A stretch of DNA of 64,000 nt from contig NZ_CP124836.1 in the NCBI RefSeq assembly GCF_029964055.1, forward strand, positions 1,426,001 to 1,490,000. Direction: 5' to 3'. Positions 8,925-17,309 of the stretch are shown in pieces. Source of the stretch: Arthrobacter sp. EM1 (GTDB lineage Bacteria > Actinomycetota > Actinomycetes > Actinomycetales > Micrococcaceae). The notes beneath the pieces are model-generated. The model searched no databases and had not been told where the DNA came from. It saw only the letters and a list, made by a program, of their open reading frames with translations. The translations under genes and the position numbers were made by a program. Positions within the stretch are counted from its first letter, which is position 1, and each line of letters starts with the position of its first letter.

Positions 8925-9364
8925 CGGGCTTTCCTCACCGGCCGCAGGGCGGCCTCCATCGTGGCGTCCAGGGTCCTGCGGAGAGTTCGGGTGCGGAAGT
9001 CAGAGGAGACGCAGGTGTAGATCGAGGTGGTCGACGCGTGCTCGTGGCCGACCTGTTCCTGGACGAACCGGGCATCCCAGCCGTCCTCGATCAGGTGCGT
9101 GACGTAGGAGCGCCGAAAGGAATGGAAATCCAGACCCTGATCCAGGCCAAGGCTGTCCCGGTAGGTGCAGAAGCGGGTGTTCATCTGGGTGAAGCCCACG
9201 CGTGACGAGCGTTCCGAGGGCCGTAAGGCTCCGGGGCCGGCGGTGGGGATCAGCGGGCGGGCCTCCTCGGCCCATTGCTGCAGGATTTCCGCTGACCAGT
9301 CGAGGACCGACAGCACGCTGCGGCGCTTGGGCGGGGAGCCCTTCTTCGCCTTGCCGTGGCGGAC
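8921..9364 (-). pseudogene. tyrosine recombinase/integrase, 3' part (split by IS3-A)
   Basis: This is the C-terminal ~147 residues of the first recombinase of the trio. It has the H-S-F-R-R motif, V-G-H-E-H-A-S-T-T-S-I-Y (H-x-x-T...Y) with the catalytic Arg, His and Tyr, and overlaps the HTH gene by ATGA at 8921-8924. IS3-A is inserted at the GGAC at 9361-9364. Joining 12091 to 9364 after removing one GGAC restores Y-V-R-H-G-K-A-K-K-G-S without a stop. Confidence 0.85.
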
Positions 9365-9410
9365 TGAGGTGTACTACTGATGTGAGACACAGTTTGAAAG
9401 GATTGTGCCC

Positions 9411-9701
9411 ATGTCTTCCCGTCCTACCTATTCCGATGAGTTCAAGGCCGATGCCGTGAATCTTGTCATTTCCTCCGGCCGTTCGCCCGCCTCAGTTGCC
9501 CCCGAGTTAGGGATTTCCGTGACCGCCCTGAAGCGCTGGGTGCAGCTGCATCGGGAAGGAGAGTCCGGCACCGGCGTCAGGCCGGATGATCCGGTTGATC
9601 CCGCGAAATACAAGGCGTTGGAGGCCCGGTTGCGGGAGCTGGAAAGGGAAAATGATTTCCTGAAAAAAGTGTCGGCGTTCTTCGCCAAAGAACAACGGTA
9701 G
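9411..9701 (+). CDS. IS3-A OrfA (DNA-binding subunit)
   Basis: 96 residues from ATG 9411 (M-S-S-R-P-T-Y-S-D-E-F), with an IS3 OrfA helix-turn-helix (S-P-A-S-V-A-P-E-L-G-I-S-V-T-A-L-K-R-W-V) and a C-terminal leucine-zipper-like stretch (L-E-A-R-L-R-E-L-E-R-E-N-D-F-L-K-K). A run of six A at 9663-9668 near its end is a plausible -1 ribosomal slip site. Shifting there gives an open path into OrfB, the usual way IS3 elements make the OrfAB transposase. Confidence 0.9.
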   Translation: MSSRPTYSDEFKADAVNLVISSGRSPASVAPELGISVTALKRWVQLHREGESGTGVRPDDPVDPAKYKALEARLRELERENDFLKKVSAFFAKEQR

Positions 9702-10294
9702 AGGACCTCTACCGGCTTGTTCAGGAGAAGAACGCCGAATTCCCGGTGGCCTGGATGTGCGTCCGGCTGGGCGTTCCACGGGCCTCGTACTACCGGTGGC
9801 TGGAGCAGAAGGAATCAGCGACGTCTGCCCGGCACCGGGAGCTGACCGGACTGGTGAAGGCGATGTTCGATTCCTCGGACGGGATCTTCGGCCACCGGAT
9901 GGTCCACACCAAACTCGCCGCCACGGGCGTGGAGGTTTCCGTGGGCACGGTCGCTGCCATCATGGCCGAGAACGGCTGGGCGGCCAAGCGGATGCGCGCG
10001 TTCAAACGCACGACCATCCCCTCGGACCCGGACAAGGTCTTCGTGGACCTCATCGGCCGGGACTTCACCTCGGAGGTCCCCGGCACGAAGCTCGTCGGGG
10101 ACATCACCTACCTGCGTACCGGAGAGGGCTGGCTCTACCTGGCCACCGTCATCGACCTCTGCACCCGCATGGTCGTTGGCTGGGCCATGGCCGATCATAT
10201 GCGCGCCTCCCTCGTCACGGACGCGCTGAAAATGGCCAGGGACCGCGGACACCTGGCCCCGGATGCCATTTTCCACAGCGATCGCGGCACGCAA
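9663..10294 (+). pseudogene. IS3-A OrfB transposase, 5' part (split by IS30-A)
   Basis: From the slip site, the -1 frame reads through T-V-E-D-L-Y-R-L-V-Q-E-K-N-A and the HTH_21-like region to the integrase core (L-V-G-D-I-T-Y-L, first catalytic Asp). It breaks inside H-S-D-R-G-T-Q, next to the second catalytic Asp, where IS30-A is inserted. The remainder is at 11746-12045. Confidence 0.9.
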
Positions 10295-11745
10295 GGCGTA
10301 TTCAACCGATCGAAGCAACACCTGATCACGGAGGTGTTGGATGTCGGTTCGAAGTCGTCAGAAGGAGGTACGGGCGTATCGGGGGCATATCCCTTCGCCG
10401 GGTCGGCCGTCAGTGGCTTGGCGCGAGGACCGGGTACGGTTCTGGGTCGCGATCGCCTCCGGTGCGAAGACCAGGGACGCCGGCGTCGCGGCGGGCGTGT
10501 CAGAACCAGTGGCGCATCGCTGGTTCCTGCACGCTGGCGGTGTGAATCCTCAGCTGGCCCCGACACTGTCCGGGCGGTATCTGTCCTCAAGTGACCGCGA
10601 GGACATCGCGTTGTGGCGTGCGCAGGACTGCGGGGTGCGGGAGATAGCTCGCCGCCTGGGCCGAAGCCCATCGACGATCTCGCGGGAGCTGCGCCGGAAC
10701 GCGTCGACGAGAACGTATCGGTTGGACTACAAGGCGTCGACAGCGCAGTGGCACGCCGAACGACGAGCCCGCCGTCCCAAGACCGCGAAGCTGATCACGA
10801 ACGGCGGCCTCCGCGAGTACGTTAACGACAAGCTCAGCGGACACGTCAGATCGGTCGATGGGGATCAACTCGGCCCGGTCGGTCCGGTCTGGGACGGGAA
10901 GAACAAGCCCCATCGGGAGGACCGCGAATGGGTGAGGGGCTGGAGTCCCCAACAAATCGCGAAACGCCTGCCTATCGAGTTCCCGGATGATCCAACGATG
11001 CGGATCTCGCACGAAGCAATCTATCAAGCCCTTTACGTTCCAAACCGAGGCGGACTCACAAGGCAGCAGGCGTGGCACCTGCGCCGAGGGCGCACCAAAC
11101 GCACACCACGAGCGCGAACACGACAGCAGGCCTGGGCGCACGTCACCGACGCCACAACCTTGAAGAAGAGACCCTCCGAAGCCGACGGTCGGAAAGTCGC
11201 AGGCCACTGGGAGGGAGATCTCATCATTGGTCTCAACCGGTCAGCGATCGCGACTCTGATCGACCGCACGACACGTTTCGCCATGCTCGTCCATCTGCCC
11301 CGACAGAAGGGTTACGGACTGGTCAAGCCAACAAAGAATGGGCCCGCATTGGCTGGCTACGGGGCGGTCTCGATGAAGAACGCACTCGTCCGGACCTTCG
11401 AGCCACTCCCGGCAAACCTACGCCGCTCCCTGACCTGGGACCGCGGGAAGGAGATGTCCGCGCACGCCACTCTGACCCAGGAAATCGGATTGTCGGTCTA
11501 CTTTGCCGACGCGAAGAGCCCGTGGCAGCGCGGGAGCAACGAACATCTCAATGGGCTACTCCGGCAGTACTTCCCGAAAGGCACCGACATCTCCCGCTGG
11601 AGCATGCCAGAGATCCAAGCTGTTGCCGACATCATCAACAACCGGCCGCGCGGCGTCCTAGGATGGCGCACCCCAGCGGAAGCCTTCGCGGACCAGCTAA
11701 AGTCAGTTCCAATAGCAACTGTTGCTTCGATCGGTTGAATACGCC
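10295..11745 (+). mobile_element. IS30-A copy 1 (IS30 family), intact
   Basis: 1451 bp with perfect 26-bp terminal inverted repeats (GGCGTATTCAACC... at 10295; its reverse complement ends at 11745) and a 3-bp target duplication CAA (10292-10294, 11746-11748). It disrupts OrfB of IS3-A. Its IS110 target site (about 11204-11221) is empty, in contrast to copy 2. Confidence 0.95.
10341..11738 (+). CDS. IS30-A transposase
   Basis: 465 residues. There is an N-terminal HTH region, a second HTH near residues 85-115 (V-R-E-I-A-R-R-L-G-R-S-P-S-T-I-S-R-E-L), and then the DDE core: G-H-W-E-G-D-L-I (Asp293), S-L-T-W-D-R-G-K-E-M, and S-P-W-Q-R-G-S-N-E-H-L-N-G (Glu). Length and motif order fit an active IS30 transposase, which inserts through a circular intermediate, often near inverted-repeat-like sequences. 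All catalytic residues are present. Confidence 0.95.
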   Translation: MSVRSRQKEVRAYRGHIPSPGRPSVAWREDRVRFWVAIASGAKTRDAGVAAGVSEPVAHRWFLHAGGVNPQLAPTLSGRYLSSSDREDIALWRAQDCGVREIARRLGRSPSTISRELRRNASTRTYRLDYKASTAQWHAERRARRPKTAKLITNGGLREYVNDKLSGHVRSVDGDQLGPVGPVWDGKNKPHREDREWVRGWSPQQIAKRLPIEFPDDPTMRISHEAIYQALYVPNRGGLTRQQAWHLRRGRTKRTPRARTRQQAWAHVTDATTLKKRPSEADGRKVAGHWEGDLIIGLNRSAIATLIDRTTRFAMLVHLPRQKGYGLVKPTKNGPALAGYGAVSMKNALVRTFEPLPANLRRSLTWDRGKEMSAHATLTQEIGLSVYFADAKSPWQRGSNEHLNGLLRQYFPKGTDISRWSMPEIQAVADIINNRPRGVLGWRTPAEAFADQLKSVPIATVASIG

Positions 11746-12045
11746 CAATACACCTCCCGGGAAATGGGCGCCTGGTGCACCGGTAACGGCGTCCGGCAGT
11801 CCATGGGTGCCACCGGGGTGTGCTGGGATAACGCGGTCGCCGAGTCGGCGTTCTCATCCCTGAAGAACGAGTTCTACCACCACCAGAGCTTCGCCACCCG
11901 CCAAGACGCCCGCCGGGCGACCATGCGCTACATCGAGGTGTTCTATAACCGCTGGCGACCCCACACCCACAACGACGGCCTGCCGCCGGCCACAGCAATG
12001 GCCAACGTCAAAACCCAAAACCAGCCGCTAACCGCGGCCGCCTAA
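11746..12045 (+). pseudogene. IS3-A OrfB transposase, 3' part
   Basis: Continues OrfB after IS30-A: Q-Y-T-S-R-E-M-G, then D-N-A-V-A-E-S-A-F-S-S-L-K-N-E (third catalytic residue, Glu) and Y-N-R-W-R-P-H, ending at TAA 12043-12045. The catalytic residues are now divided between two fragments. Confidence 0.9.
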
Positions 12046-12090
12046 CCCCGAAAAAACCAACCAACTGTCTCACATACTTGACACACCTCA

Positions 12091-12736
12091 GGACGTAGAG
12101 GACGCCGTACTCCCCGAACTCCGGGCCCCGGGGGTTGCGGCCGAAGTCCACCACATCGAGCATCCGCGCCTCGTTGCGGCGCAGGCCGAAGGCATACGCG
12201 GTCTTGAAGAGCATCGCGTCACGGAACGCGGGCAGCCAGCCCTTGCGTCCGCGCCCGCGCACCCGGCCGACCTGTTCGTCCGCGTGGTCGAAGAATGCCT
12301 GCAGTTCATCGCGGGTGAAGGCACGCTTGGCCGGGTCCGCCTCCGCTTCCTCGACATGCACGGCGGCGTTCCACTCGTGGATCACCTGCACCGGGTGGGT
12401 ACCGAACCGTTCCTGGCAGGCCTCGGCCCAGCCGTAGGCGGGGTCGGTAACGAAGTCACAGAAGGAGCGGATGCTCCCCTGGTAGTTCCGCAGCGTGGAG
12501 CGGCGCAGGTTCCGGACCGAGCGCAGATCACCCAGCCACTCGTCAACCATCTGCGGTGACCAGGCCCATGGGAAGGCATCCGCGTGGCGGGCGAACGCCC
12601 GCACCGCCTTCTCACGGCCCTCGATCGTGGAGAACGCCAGGTTCCGGGCGAGCTGCTGGTTGCGCCACCCGTTCAACATGGCCGTGAAGACCTGCTCGTC
12701 CGGCCGCAGCAAGGGCAGGCCTCCGACCCTGGACAC
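12091..12736 (-). pseudogene. tyrosine recombinase/integrase, 5' part (split by IS3-A)
   Basis: From ATG 12736 (M-S-R-V-G-G-L-P-L-L-R-P-D) this holds the SAM-like N-terminal core-binding domain (residues ~10-110) and the start of the catalytic domain with Y-A-F-G-L-R-R-N-E-A-R-M, containing the first catalytic Arg. The frame then enters the IS end. With 8921-9364 it would make a protein of about 362 residues. It is the first gene of the trio; together with the HTH and the zinc-finger recombinase it recalls Tn554-like or recombinase-in-trio elements. Confidence 0.85.
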
Positions 12737-12804
12737 GGCATGCTTTACAGCTCTGACCTGCGGAAACGTTTCAAGTGCAGAAGGTTACCGGGCACTCCCA
12801 CCAG

Positions 12805-12834
12805 CCTTAGCGCCAGTTTCCCGCGCATTGGTCC
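12805..12834 (+). repeat. 30-bp direct repeat, copy 1
   Basis: CCTTAGCG then CAGTTTCCCGCGCATTGGTCC; 28 of 30 bases match 12976-13005, 171 bp away. It lies just upstream of the recombinase trio, so it may be a recombinase binding or attachment site. Confidence 0.55.
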
Positions 12835-12975
12835 AAATGGCTGCAATTTCATTAGGTGTACTACTGCGGTTGGGCCAATGCAACGTCTACGGATGTTTAG
12901 GTGACTGCTCGTGCTGACCAGGGCAAACTTCCCATCGCGGTCCAGGGAAAGCCGCGCCAGCGTGGTCATCTTGAT

Positions 12976-13005
12976 CCTTAGCGCTACTTTCCCGCGCATT
13001 GGTCC
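12976..13005 (+). repeat. 30-bp direct repeat, copy 2
   Basis: Second copy of the 12805-12834 repeat, lying between the recombinase module and the GNAT remnant. The 141 bases between the copies hold no convincing gene. Confidence 0.55.
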
Positions 13006-13065
13006 TCGACCCCCAGACAGCGTCCAGCTCCGCAGAGGTCTCGATTCCCTGGGCAGTCACGACTG

Positions 13066-13190
13066 CTCGCCTGGTCGACGGTGGCCAGGTCCGCACCGCC
13101 AAATTGCGTCTCAAGGTCTGGGCTTTGCCGGTAGGCAGCCCACAGCGCGGGCGCGTCCTCCAGCGTCCAGGGGCGAAGTTCGACGGTCAT
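13066..13190 (-). pseudogene. GNAT acetyltransferase, N-terminal remnant
   Basis: From ATG 13190: M-T-V-E-L-R-P-W-T-L-E-D-A-P-A-L, nearly identical to the N-terminus of the longer GNAT gene at 44817-45419. Similarity continues about 40 residues (to T-V-D-Q-A) and then stops at about 13066, so the acetyl-CoA-binding part is missing. The upstream ~45 bp also match the other copy, indicating that a larger segment was once duplicated. Confidence 0.75.
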
Positions 13191-13288
13191 AGCTCTTATC
13201 GTGCCCGACGAAAGGCGGGCGCCATGAATTTGCCCGAAAGCGGATCCTTCACCGCTCCCAGTACGACTCACGGATGAGTGCTGCGGCT

Positions 13289-13896
13289 TTAGTCGTGTTC
13301 AGGGTGCAGGGTTGCATCTGCATCGGTCTCAACCCATCGGGTGAAGGTGGTCGTGAAGTTAGCCCGAGTGGGCGAGGCACAAAATGGGCCGACCTCGGCA
13401 CTTACTGTTTCATCCAGAGGAGCAACGCGGATGAGCCGGAAAGACTCATCCCCGGCGCGGGCCCTGATGGTGACGGCGTTACCGGCCCTGCTTAGCCGCA
13501 CTGTGATTTCCCGATTGATCCACTCAGGGACAGGTGCCACCGACCAGTCGGAGACCCATGTGTTACGACGGCCCCGACCTGTGGGACTCCGTCGGACACC
13601 TCCACGCCGGCCTTGATCCAAGAAAATTCCGAAACGTGAAGATAGATCCCCGCCTGGTCGAACTGCTCGGTGTAATTCAGAAGGAATGAAACCTCCACCG
13701 CCCCCTCAGCGGGCAGCGGTGCCAACAGGGCATGCGCGCTGTCATGGACGAAGCCGTACGAGGTGTGCCTCCACGCGTCACTGTTCTCGGCTGCGGTTAC
13801 CCGCAGAGTCCGACCATCCGCGACGACACGCACGGGCGGGTTGCGCCACCTTCCCCGGGCCCAGGAATCGTGTGCTTCCTTTATCACTTGTGTCAC
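13289..13896 (-). pseudogene. DUF1349 (concanavalin-like) protein, frameshifted
   Basis: From GTG 13896 the first frame gives W-R-N-P-P-V-R-V-V, then A-W-R-H-T-S-Y-G-F-V-H-D, F-L-L-N-Y-T-E-Q-F-D-Q-A-G-I-Y-L and W-I-K-A-G-V-E, the DUF1349 core. Near 13548-13552 it must shift frame to continue V-S-D-W-S-V-A-P-V-P-E-W and F-R-L-I-R-V-A-P-L-D. An extra G in the GGG there is enough to explain it. DUF1349 proteins of ~190 residues have a lectin-like beta-sandwich fold and unclear function. The start is uncertain. Confidence 0.75.
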
Positions 13897-14002
13897 GTCA
13901 GATCCCCTAAGTCGCTCGTTCAGTCCGTAAGCCCTATTCAAGCAGTGGCACATCCAACACAACGGCGATTGCCCGTTGACCGATCGGCTATGGGACAGGC
14001 GG

Positions 14003-14453
14003 TCATTGCAACAGGAGGTTTTCGATCAGTTCGATCGGTTTCTTGAACTCTAGTCTTTTGCGTGGTCGGTCGTTGAGTTCCTGGGCAACCCAGTCGAGGT
14101 CTGCGGGGCTGTGGATGCTCAGGTCGGTGCCCTTGGGGAAATATTGGCGCAGCAGGCCGTTGGTGTTTTCGTTGATGCCGCGCTGCCAGGGCGAGTGTGG
14201 GTCGCAGAAGTAGATGTCGAGGCCGGTGTCGATCTTCACGGTTTTCCAGCCCTGCATCTCGATGCCTTGGTCCCAGGTCAGGGAATGCCGCAGCGACTCG
14301 GGGAGTGTCTTGATCTTCGCTGCCAGGGCGTCACGCATCTGTTCTGCTTTATAGCCATCCGGAAGATGAACGAGCATCGTGTAATTAGTGGTCCGCTCGA
14401 CCAGCGTTCCAATCGCGGACTGATTCCCTTTGCCGATGATGAGATCGCCCTCC
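14003..14453 (-). pseudogene. IS30-B transposase, 3' part
   Basis: From G-D-L-I-I-G-K-G-N-Q-S-A to the end (P-I-E-L-I-E-N-L-L-L-Q, TGA at 14003-14005). It contains the first Asp, S-L-T-W-D-Q-G-I-E-M and the third-residue motif Q-R-G-I-N-E-N-T-N-G. The 5' part is at 15913-16634. Confidence 0.9.
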
Positions 14454-14468
14454 TTACGATTTTGTTGT

Positions 14469-14628
14469 GGGTGATTTCGGAGCTGTCGTAGTGTTTGGAT
14501 CACCCTCGGGTGGCGGGTATGGCCCAGATCTCCCTGCCGCTTGGACGGCTCACTGGGAATGGCCGCCCGCTGCCCGCCGATGACTCGACCGCTGATTGAG
14601 ACTTACGACATTGATCGTTGGGTAAGGA
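14469..14628 (+). ncRNA. predicted bridge RNA of IS110 (copy 1)
   Basis: 5' stem: GGGTGAT (14469-75) with ATCACCC (14499-505). Target loop: outer stem 14508-14517/14566-14575 (10 pairs including two G-U) and GGCC/GGCC (14521-24, 14561-64), enclosing guide AGATCTCCCT (14526-35), a GCCG/CGGC hairpin (14536-39, 14546-49) and guide CACTGGGA (14551-58). The guides match IS30-A: AGATCTCCCT is identical to the left target strand and CACTGGGA is the reverse complement of TCCCAGTG on the right. Donor loop: ATTGAGA (14595-601) equals the element's right end (15905-911), a hairpin ACGA/TCGT (14605-608, 14615-618), and GTAAGGA (14622-628) is the reverse complement of its left end TCCTTAC. Bridge RNAs of IS110 transposases are established; this instance is read from sequence, with no expression data. 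Confidence 0.85.
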
Positions 14629-14690
14629 CGTGCCGGCGTGGTTATCGACAGGGACCAACAAATTGGAGCTGATCGAAGGGACCGAAAGAC

Positions 14691-15863
14691 ATGCCGGACG
14701 TGTGGGCAGGAATCGACTCGGGCAAGAGCGCCCATCATTGCGTTGTGATCGATCAGTCCGGGACGGTGCTGCTGTCGAGACGGGTTGAGAATGACGAAAC
14801 CGCGCTGCTCGAGCTCATCGCCGCGGTCGCGGAGAGCGCGGCCGGTGGTGAGATCTGCTGGGCTACGGATCTAAACGCCGGCGGCGCAGCGCTCCTGATA
14901 GAGCTGCTGGCAGCACACGCTCAGCACCTGCTCTATATCCCTGGGCGGATCGTGCATCACGCCGCAGCGACGTATCGTGGGGATGGAAAGACCGACGCGA
15001 AAGATGCCAGGATCATCGCGGATCAGGCACGCATGCGCACCGACCTGCAACCCGTTCGCAGTGCGGACCAGATCAGTGTGGACCTGCGGATGCTCACTGC
15101 CCGCCGCACCGATTTGGTCTGTGACCGTGTCCGGGCGATCAACCGGCTCCGGGCCACCTTGTTGGAATACTTCCCCGCACTCGAGCGGGCCTTCGACTAC
15201 TCCAAGAAGGCTCCTCTGACCCTTCTGAGCGGCTACCAGACCCCTGAGGGTATCCGCCGGATGGGACTGGCCCGACTCGCCGGATGGCTCAGGAAACGCG
15301 GCTGTCGGAATAGCGCCAAGATGGCTGAAAAAGCCGTAGCCGCCGCGAATGCCCAGTCCACCGTCCTGCGAGCCCAGTCCATGGGCTCGGCCCTCGTGGT
15401 CCGGCTGGCCGAGCAGATCCACGCAACCGATGTAGAGATCGCCGATGTTGATGCCCAGATCACGGATCTCTTCGGGCAGCACGACAGCGCCGATGTTTTG
15501 CTGAGTATGCCAGGATTCGGACCTGTACTCGCCGCAACCTTTCTCGCGAACATCGGCGGCAACCTGGACGGATTCGACTCTGTAGACCGGCTCGCCAGCG
15601 TCGCCGGCCTGGCTCCGGTCCCACGTGATTCGGGACGGATCAGCGGAAACTTGCACCGGCCGCGCCGCTTCAACCGCAGACTCCTCCGAACCTGTTACCT
15701 CGCCGCGCTCTCAAGCCTGAAAAACAGCCCCGCCTCCAGAACCTACTACGACCGGAAACGCGACGAGGGAAAGTCCCACAAACAGGCGCTCATCGCACTC
15801 GCCCGACGCCGCATCAACGTCATCTGGGCCATGCTCCGCGACCACACCGAATACCGTGAGTGA
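14691..15863 (+). CDS. IS110-family transposase (DEDD recombinase)
   Basis: 390 residues. N-terminal RuvC-like domain with Asp9 (G-I-D-S-G-K), an acidic residue at Glu54 or Asp60, and the pair Asp102/Asp105 (G-K-T-D-A-K-D-A-R). A coiled-coil region follows, then the C-terminal domain with S-M-P-G-F-G-P-V and S-V-A-G-L-A-P-V-P-R-D-S-G-R, whose Ser315 is the likely nucleophile. Full length for the family, with all catalytic elements present. It acts with the bridge RNA in the leader upstream to join the element ends to the target without terminal repeats. Confidence 0.95.
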   Translation: MPDVWAGIDSGKSAHHCVVIDQSGTVLLSRRVENDETALLELIAAVAESAAGGEICWATDLNAGGAALLIELLAAHAQHLLYIPGRIVHHAAATYRGDGKTDAKDARIIADQARMRTDLQPVRSADQISVDLRMLTARRTDLVCDRVRAINRLRATLLEYFPALERAFDYSKKAPLTLLSGYQTPEGIRRMGLARLAGWLRKRGCRNSAKMAEKAVAAANAQSTVLRAQSMGSALVVRLAEQIHATDVEIADVDAQITDLFGQHDSADVLLSMPGFGPVLAATFLANIGGNLDGFDSVDRLASVAGLAPVPRDSGRISGNLHRPRRFNRRLLRTCYLAALSSLKNSPASRTYYDRKRDEGKSHKQALIALARRRINVIWAMLRDHTEYRE

Positions 15864-15912
15864 GACGGCCCCCACCATTTGCGTCCAGGCTGCTTGACAA
15901 CAGCATTGAGAT

Positions 15913-16634
15913 TCCCAATGCCCGGGCACGGCCCGGTCCTGAACTTCGGGGGGACGCTCGGAGATATTGATCATTCCGGGGATCCGGTTCTTCCGCTGGC
16001 CGGCCTTGCGGCAGGGCTGCCTGATAGCCCGCCCGGTGCGCAGGCACGCGGTCAGATCGCGCTTCAGCGCCCCGCGGGACTGGAGGTAAAGGGACTGGTA
16101 GATCGTCTCGGGTGACACCCTCATCTCCGGCTCATCGGGGAACCCAACCCGGAGTCGTCCTGCGATCTGCTCGGGTGAGTACTTCTTTTTCAGGTCATCT
16201 TCCACCTTCGCACGCAGCACGGTGTTCGTGTGCAGTTTCGCTGGTTTCGGACGCGAGGCCCGCTCATAGGCCAGTGCGTGCGCTGAGGTCCCCCGGTAGG
16301 GCATTCCTGCCACCGAGTTGCGCCGCAACTCCCTGGAAACCGTGGAGGCCGCTCTGCCGACCACGGCTCCGATCTGCCGCAGAGATTGCCCCTGGGCGCG
16401 CAGTATTGCGATCTCCTCGCGCTGGGCGAAGGTCAGGCACCTGCCCTTCAGATCACGGCCCCGCCGGGGCCTGACACCACCGGCCTCGGCCAAGACCCTA
16501 CGCCCGGTACGCCGGCTCGTATTGATCGGAACCACGGCATCGGTGATGAAATCACCCGCCTGCATCCCGGCCCAAAAAACCTGCAAGAGATCAGGCCTCA
16601 AATGAATTGAATACCCCGCCATAACAACACCCAT
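15913..16634 (-). pseudogene. IS30-B transposase, 5' part
   Basis: From ATG 16634 (M-G-V-V-M-A-G-Y-S-I-H-L-R) through the HTH (L-R-Q-I-G-A-V-V-G-R-A-A-S-T-V-S-R-E-L) to V-P-G-H-W, where IS110 interrupts it just before the first catalytic Asp. Compared with the 30675 copy it has a small local difference (A-I-R-Q-P instead of A-V-M-Q-P). Confidence 0.9.
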
Positions 16635-16734
16635 CCGCTAAGTGTTGCAATCACCGCGAGAACCCAAGGATCCCTCACCGGACAACCCGCATGGTTCCCG
16701 AGTTGCTAGCTGAACTCTGCGAGGACTACATGTG

Positions 16735-17250
16735 CTATTCCGATGCTGCGGGAGAACTGATGCCTCGCGGCGGCCGCCATCCCTCCTGTGTCCTGATTGC
16801 CTTTTGAATACGCAAGGTGATCTCTCGCAACTGGCGTCTTTGAGCGGCCGTTAGCGGGTCAAGGACCAGCCTTCTGACGGTGTCGACATGACTCGGAGTT
16901 GCCTCATTGATCACCTTGCGGCCGGCGTCGGTGAGAGTTGCTCGGGTGGATCTCCCGTCCCTGGGGTCCTGGGAGCGCCGAACCCAGCCCCGGCCTTCCA
17001 GCCGTGACACTGCGCGAGACAGTCGCGACAGAGAGCTGTTGGCAAAGCCGGCCAGATCACTCATGCGAAGTGTCCGATCAGCTGCGTCAGCCAATGCGAA
17101 GAGGATGCCGTACTCGAAGTGTGTTAGGTCAAAATCTTGCACCAACGGCGCATCGAGCGCAGGCGGCAACCACTCCAAAACGGTAGCCAGTCCCGCCCAT
17201 GTCTCAAGGTCCTCACCGGCTAGTTCTACTGGAGGGCTGCTATCAGTCAT
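16735..17250 (-). CDS. MarR-family transcriptional regulator
   Basis: 171 residues from ATG 17250 (M-T-D-S-S-P-P-V-E-L); the ATG at 17310 would overlap the promoter region. The winged-helix core is clear: F-E-Y-G-I-L-F-A-L-A-D, then R-M-S-D-L-A-G-F-A-N-S-S-L-S-R-L-S-R-A-V, then G-W-V-R-R-S-Q-D-P-R-D-G-R-S-T-R (the wing). It is a cytoplasmic dimer that normally releases DNA on binding a small ligand. It is divergent from the SDR gene with a shared palindrome between them, so it probably represses both. The SDR target is now split by IS3-B. Confidence 0.85.
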   Translation of the reverse strand: MTDSSPPVELAGEDLETWAGLATVLEWLPPALDAPLVQDFDLTHFEYGILFALADAADRTLRMSDLAGFANSSLSRLSRAVSRLEGRGWVRRSQDPRDGRSTRATLTDAGRKVINEATPSHVDTVRRLVLDPLTAAQRRQLREITLRIQKAIRTQEGWRPPRGISSPAASE

Positions 17251-17309
17251 ACGACCAGAGTACGAGATACAGCCGGGTTTAGCTGCGCATTTAGTTGACT
17301 GAGCAATCA

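Larger units (their letters stand above)
9365..12090 (+). mobile_element. IS3-A copy 1 (IS3 family), carrying IS30-A
   Basis: Ends are imperfect inverted repeats starting TGAGGTGT at 9365 and ending ACACCTCA at 12090. The flanking target duplication is GGAC (9361-9364 and 12091-12094). Without IS30-A the element is 1272 bp, a normal IS3-family length. It interrupts the recombinase gene. A second copy lies at 40471-44658 in the opposite orientation. Confidence 0.95.
14454..15915 (+). mobile_element. IS110 element copy 1, in IS30-B
   Basis: 1462 bp unit without terminal inverted repeats, as expected for IS110. The left junction reads ...GCCCTCC|TTACGAT and the right junction ...TTGAGAT|TCCCAATG; the undisturbed site (20205-20225 in the intact IS30-B) has a single TCC, so the crossover core lies in TCC. 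It consists of a 237-bp non-coding leader with a bridge-RNA-like structure and one transposase gene. Identical-length copies are at 31397-32858 and 41734-43195. Confidence 0.95.
13990..16673 (-). mobile_element. IS30-B copy 1 (IS30 family), interrupted by IS110
   Basis: Minus-oriented IS30 element whose left end, in its own orientation, is at 16673 (GGATCC, then TTGGGTTCT and the GCGGTGATTGCAACA repeat) and whose right end is the matching CATTGCAACA region near 13990-14015. The last ~14 bases at this right end differ from the other copies. The transposase gene is split by IS110 copy 1. Confidence 0.9.

Noticed and set aside
12745..12999. 84-codon minus-strand frame over the 30-bp repeats
   Set aside because: It reads both repeats as M-R-G-K-(L/V)-A-L-R and has no domain; more likely non-coding recombination sequence.
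14871..15656. 261-codon frame antisense to the IS110 transposase, present in all three copies
   Set aside because: Conserved only because the sense gene is conserved; no domain on this strand.
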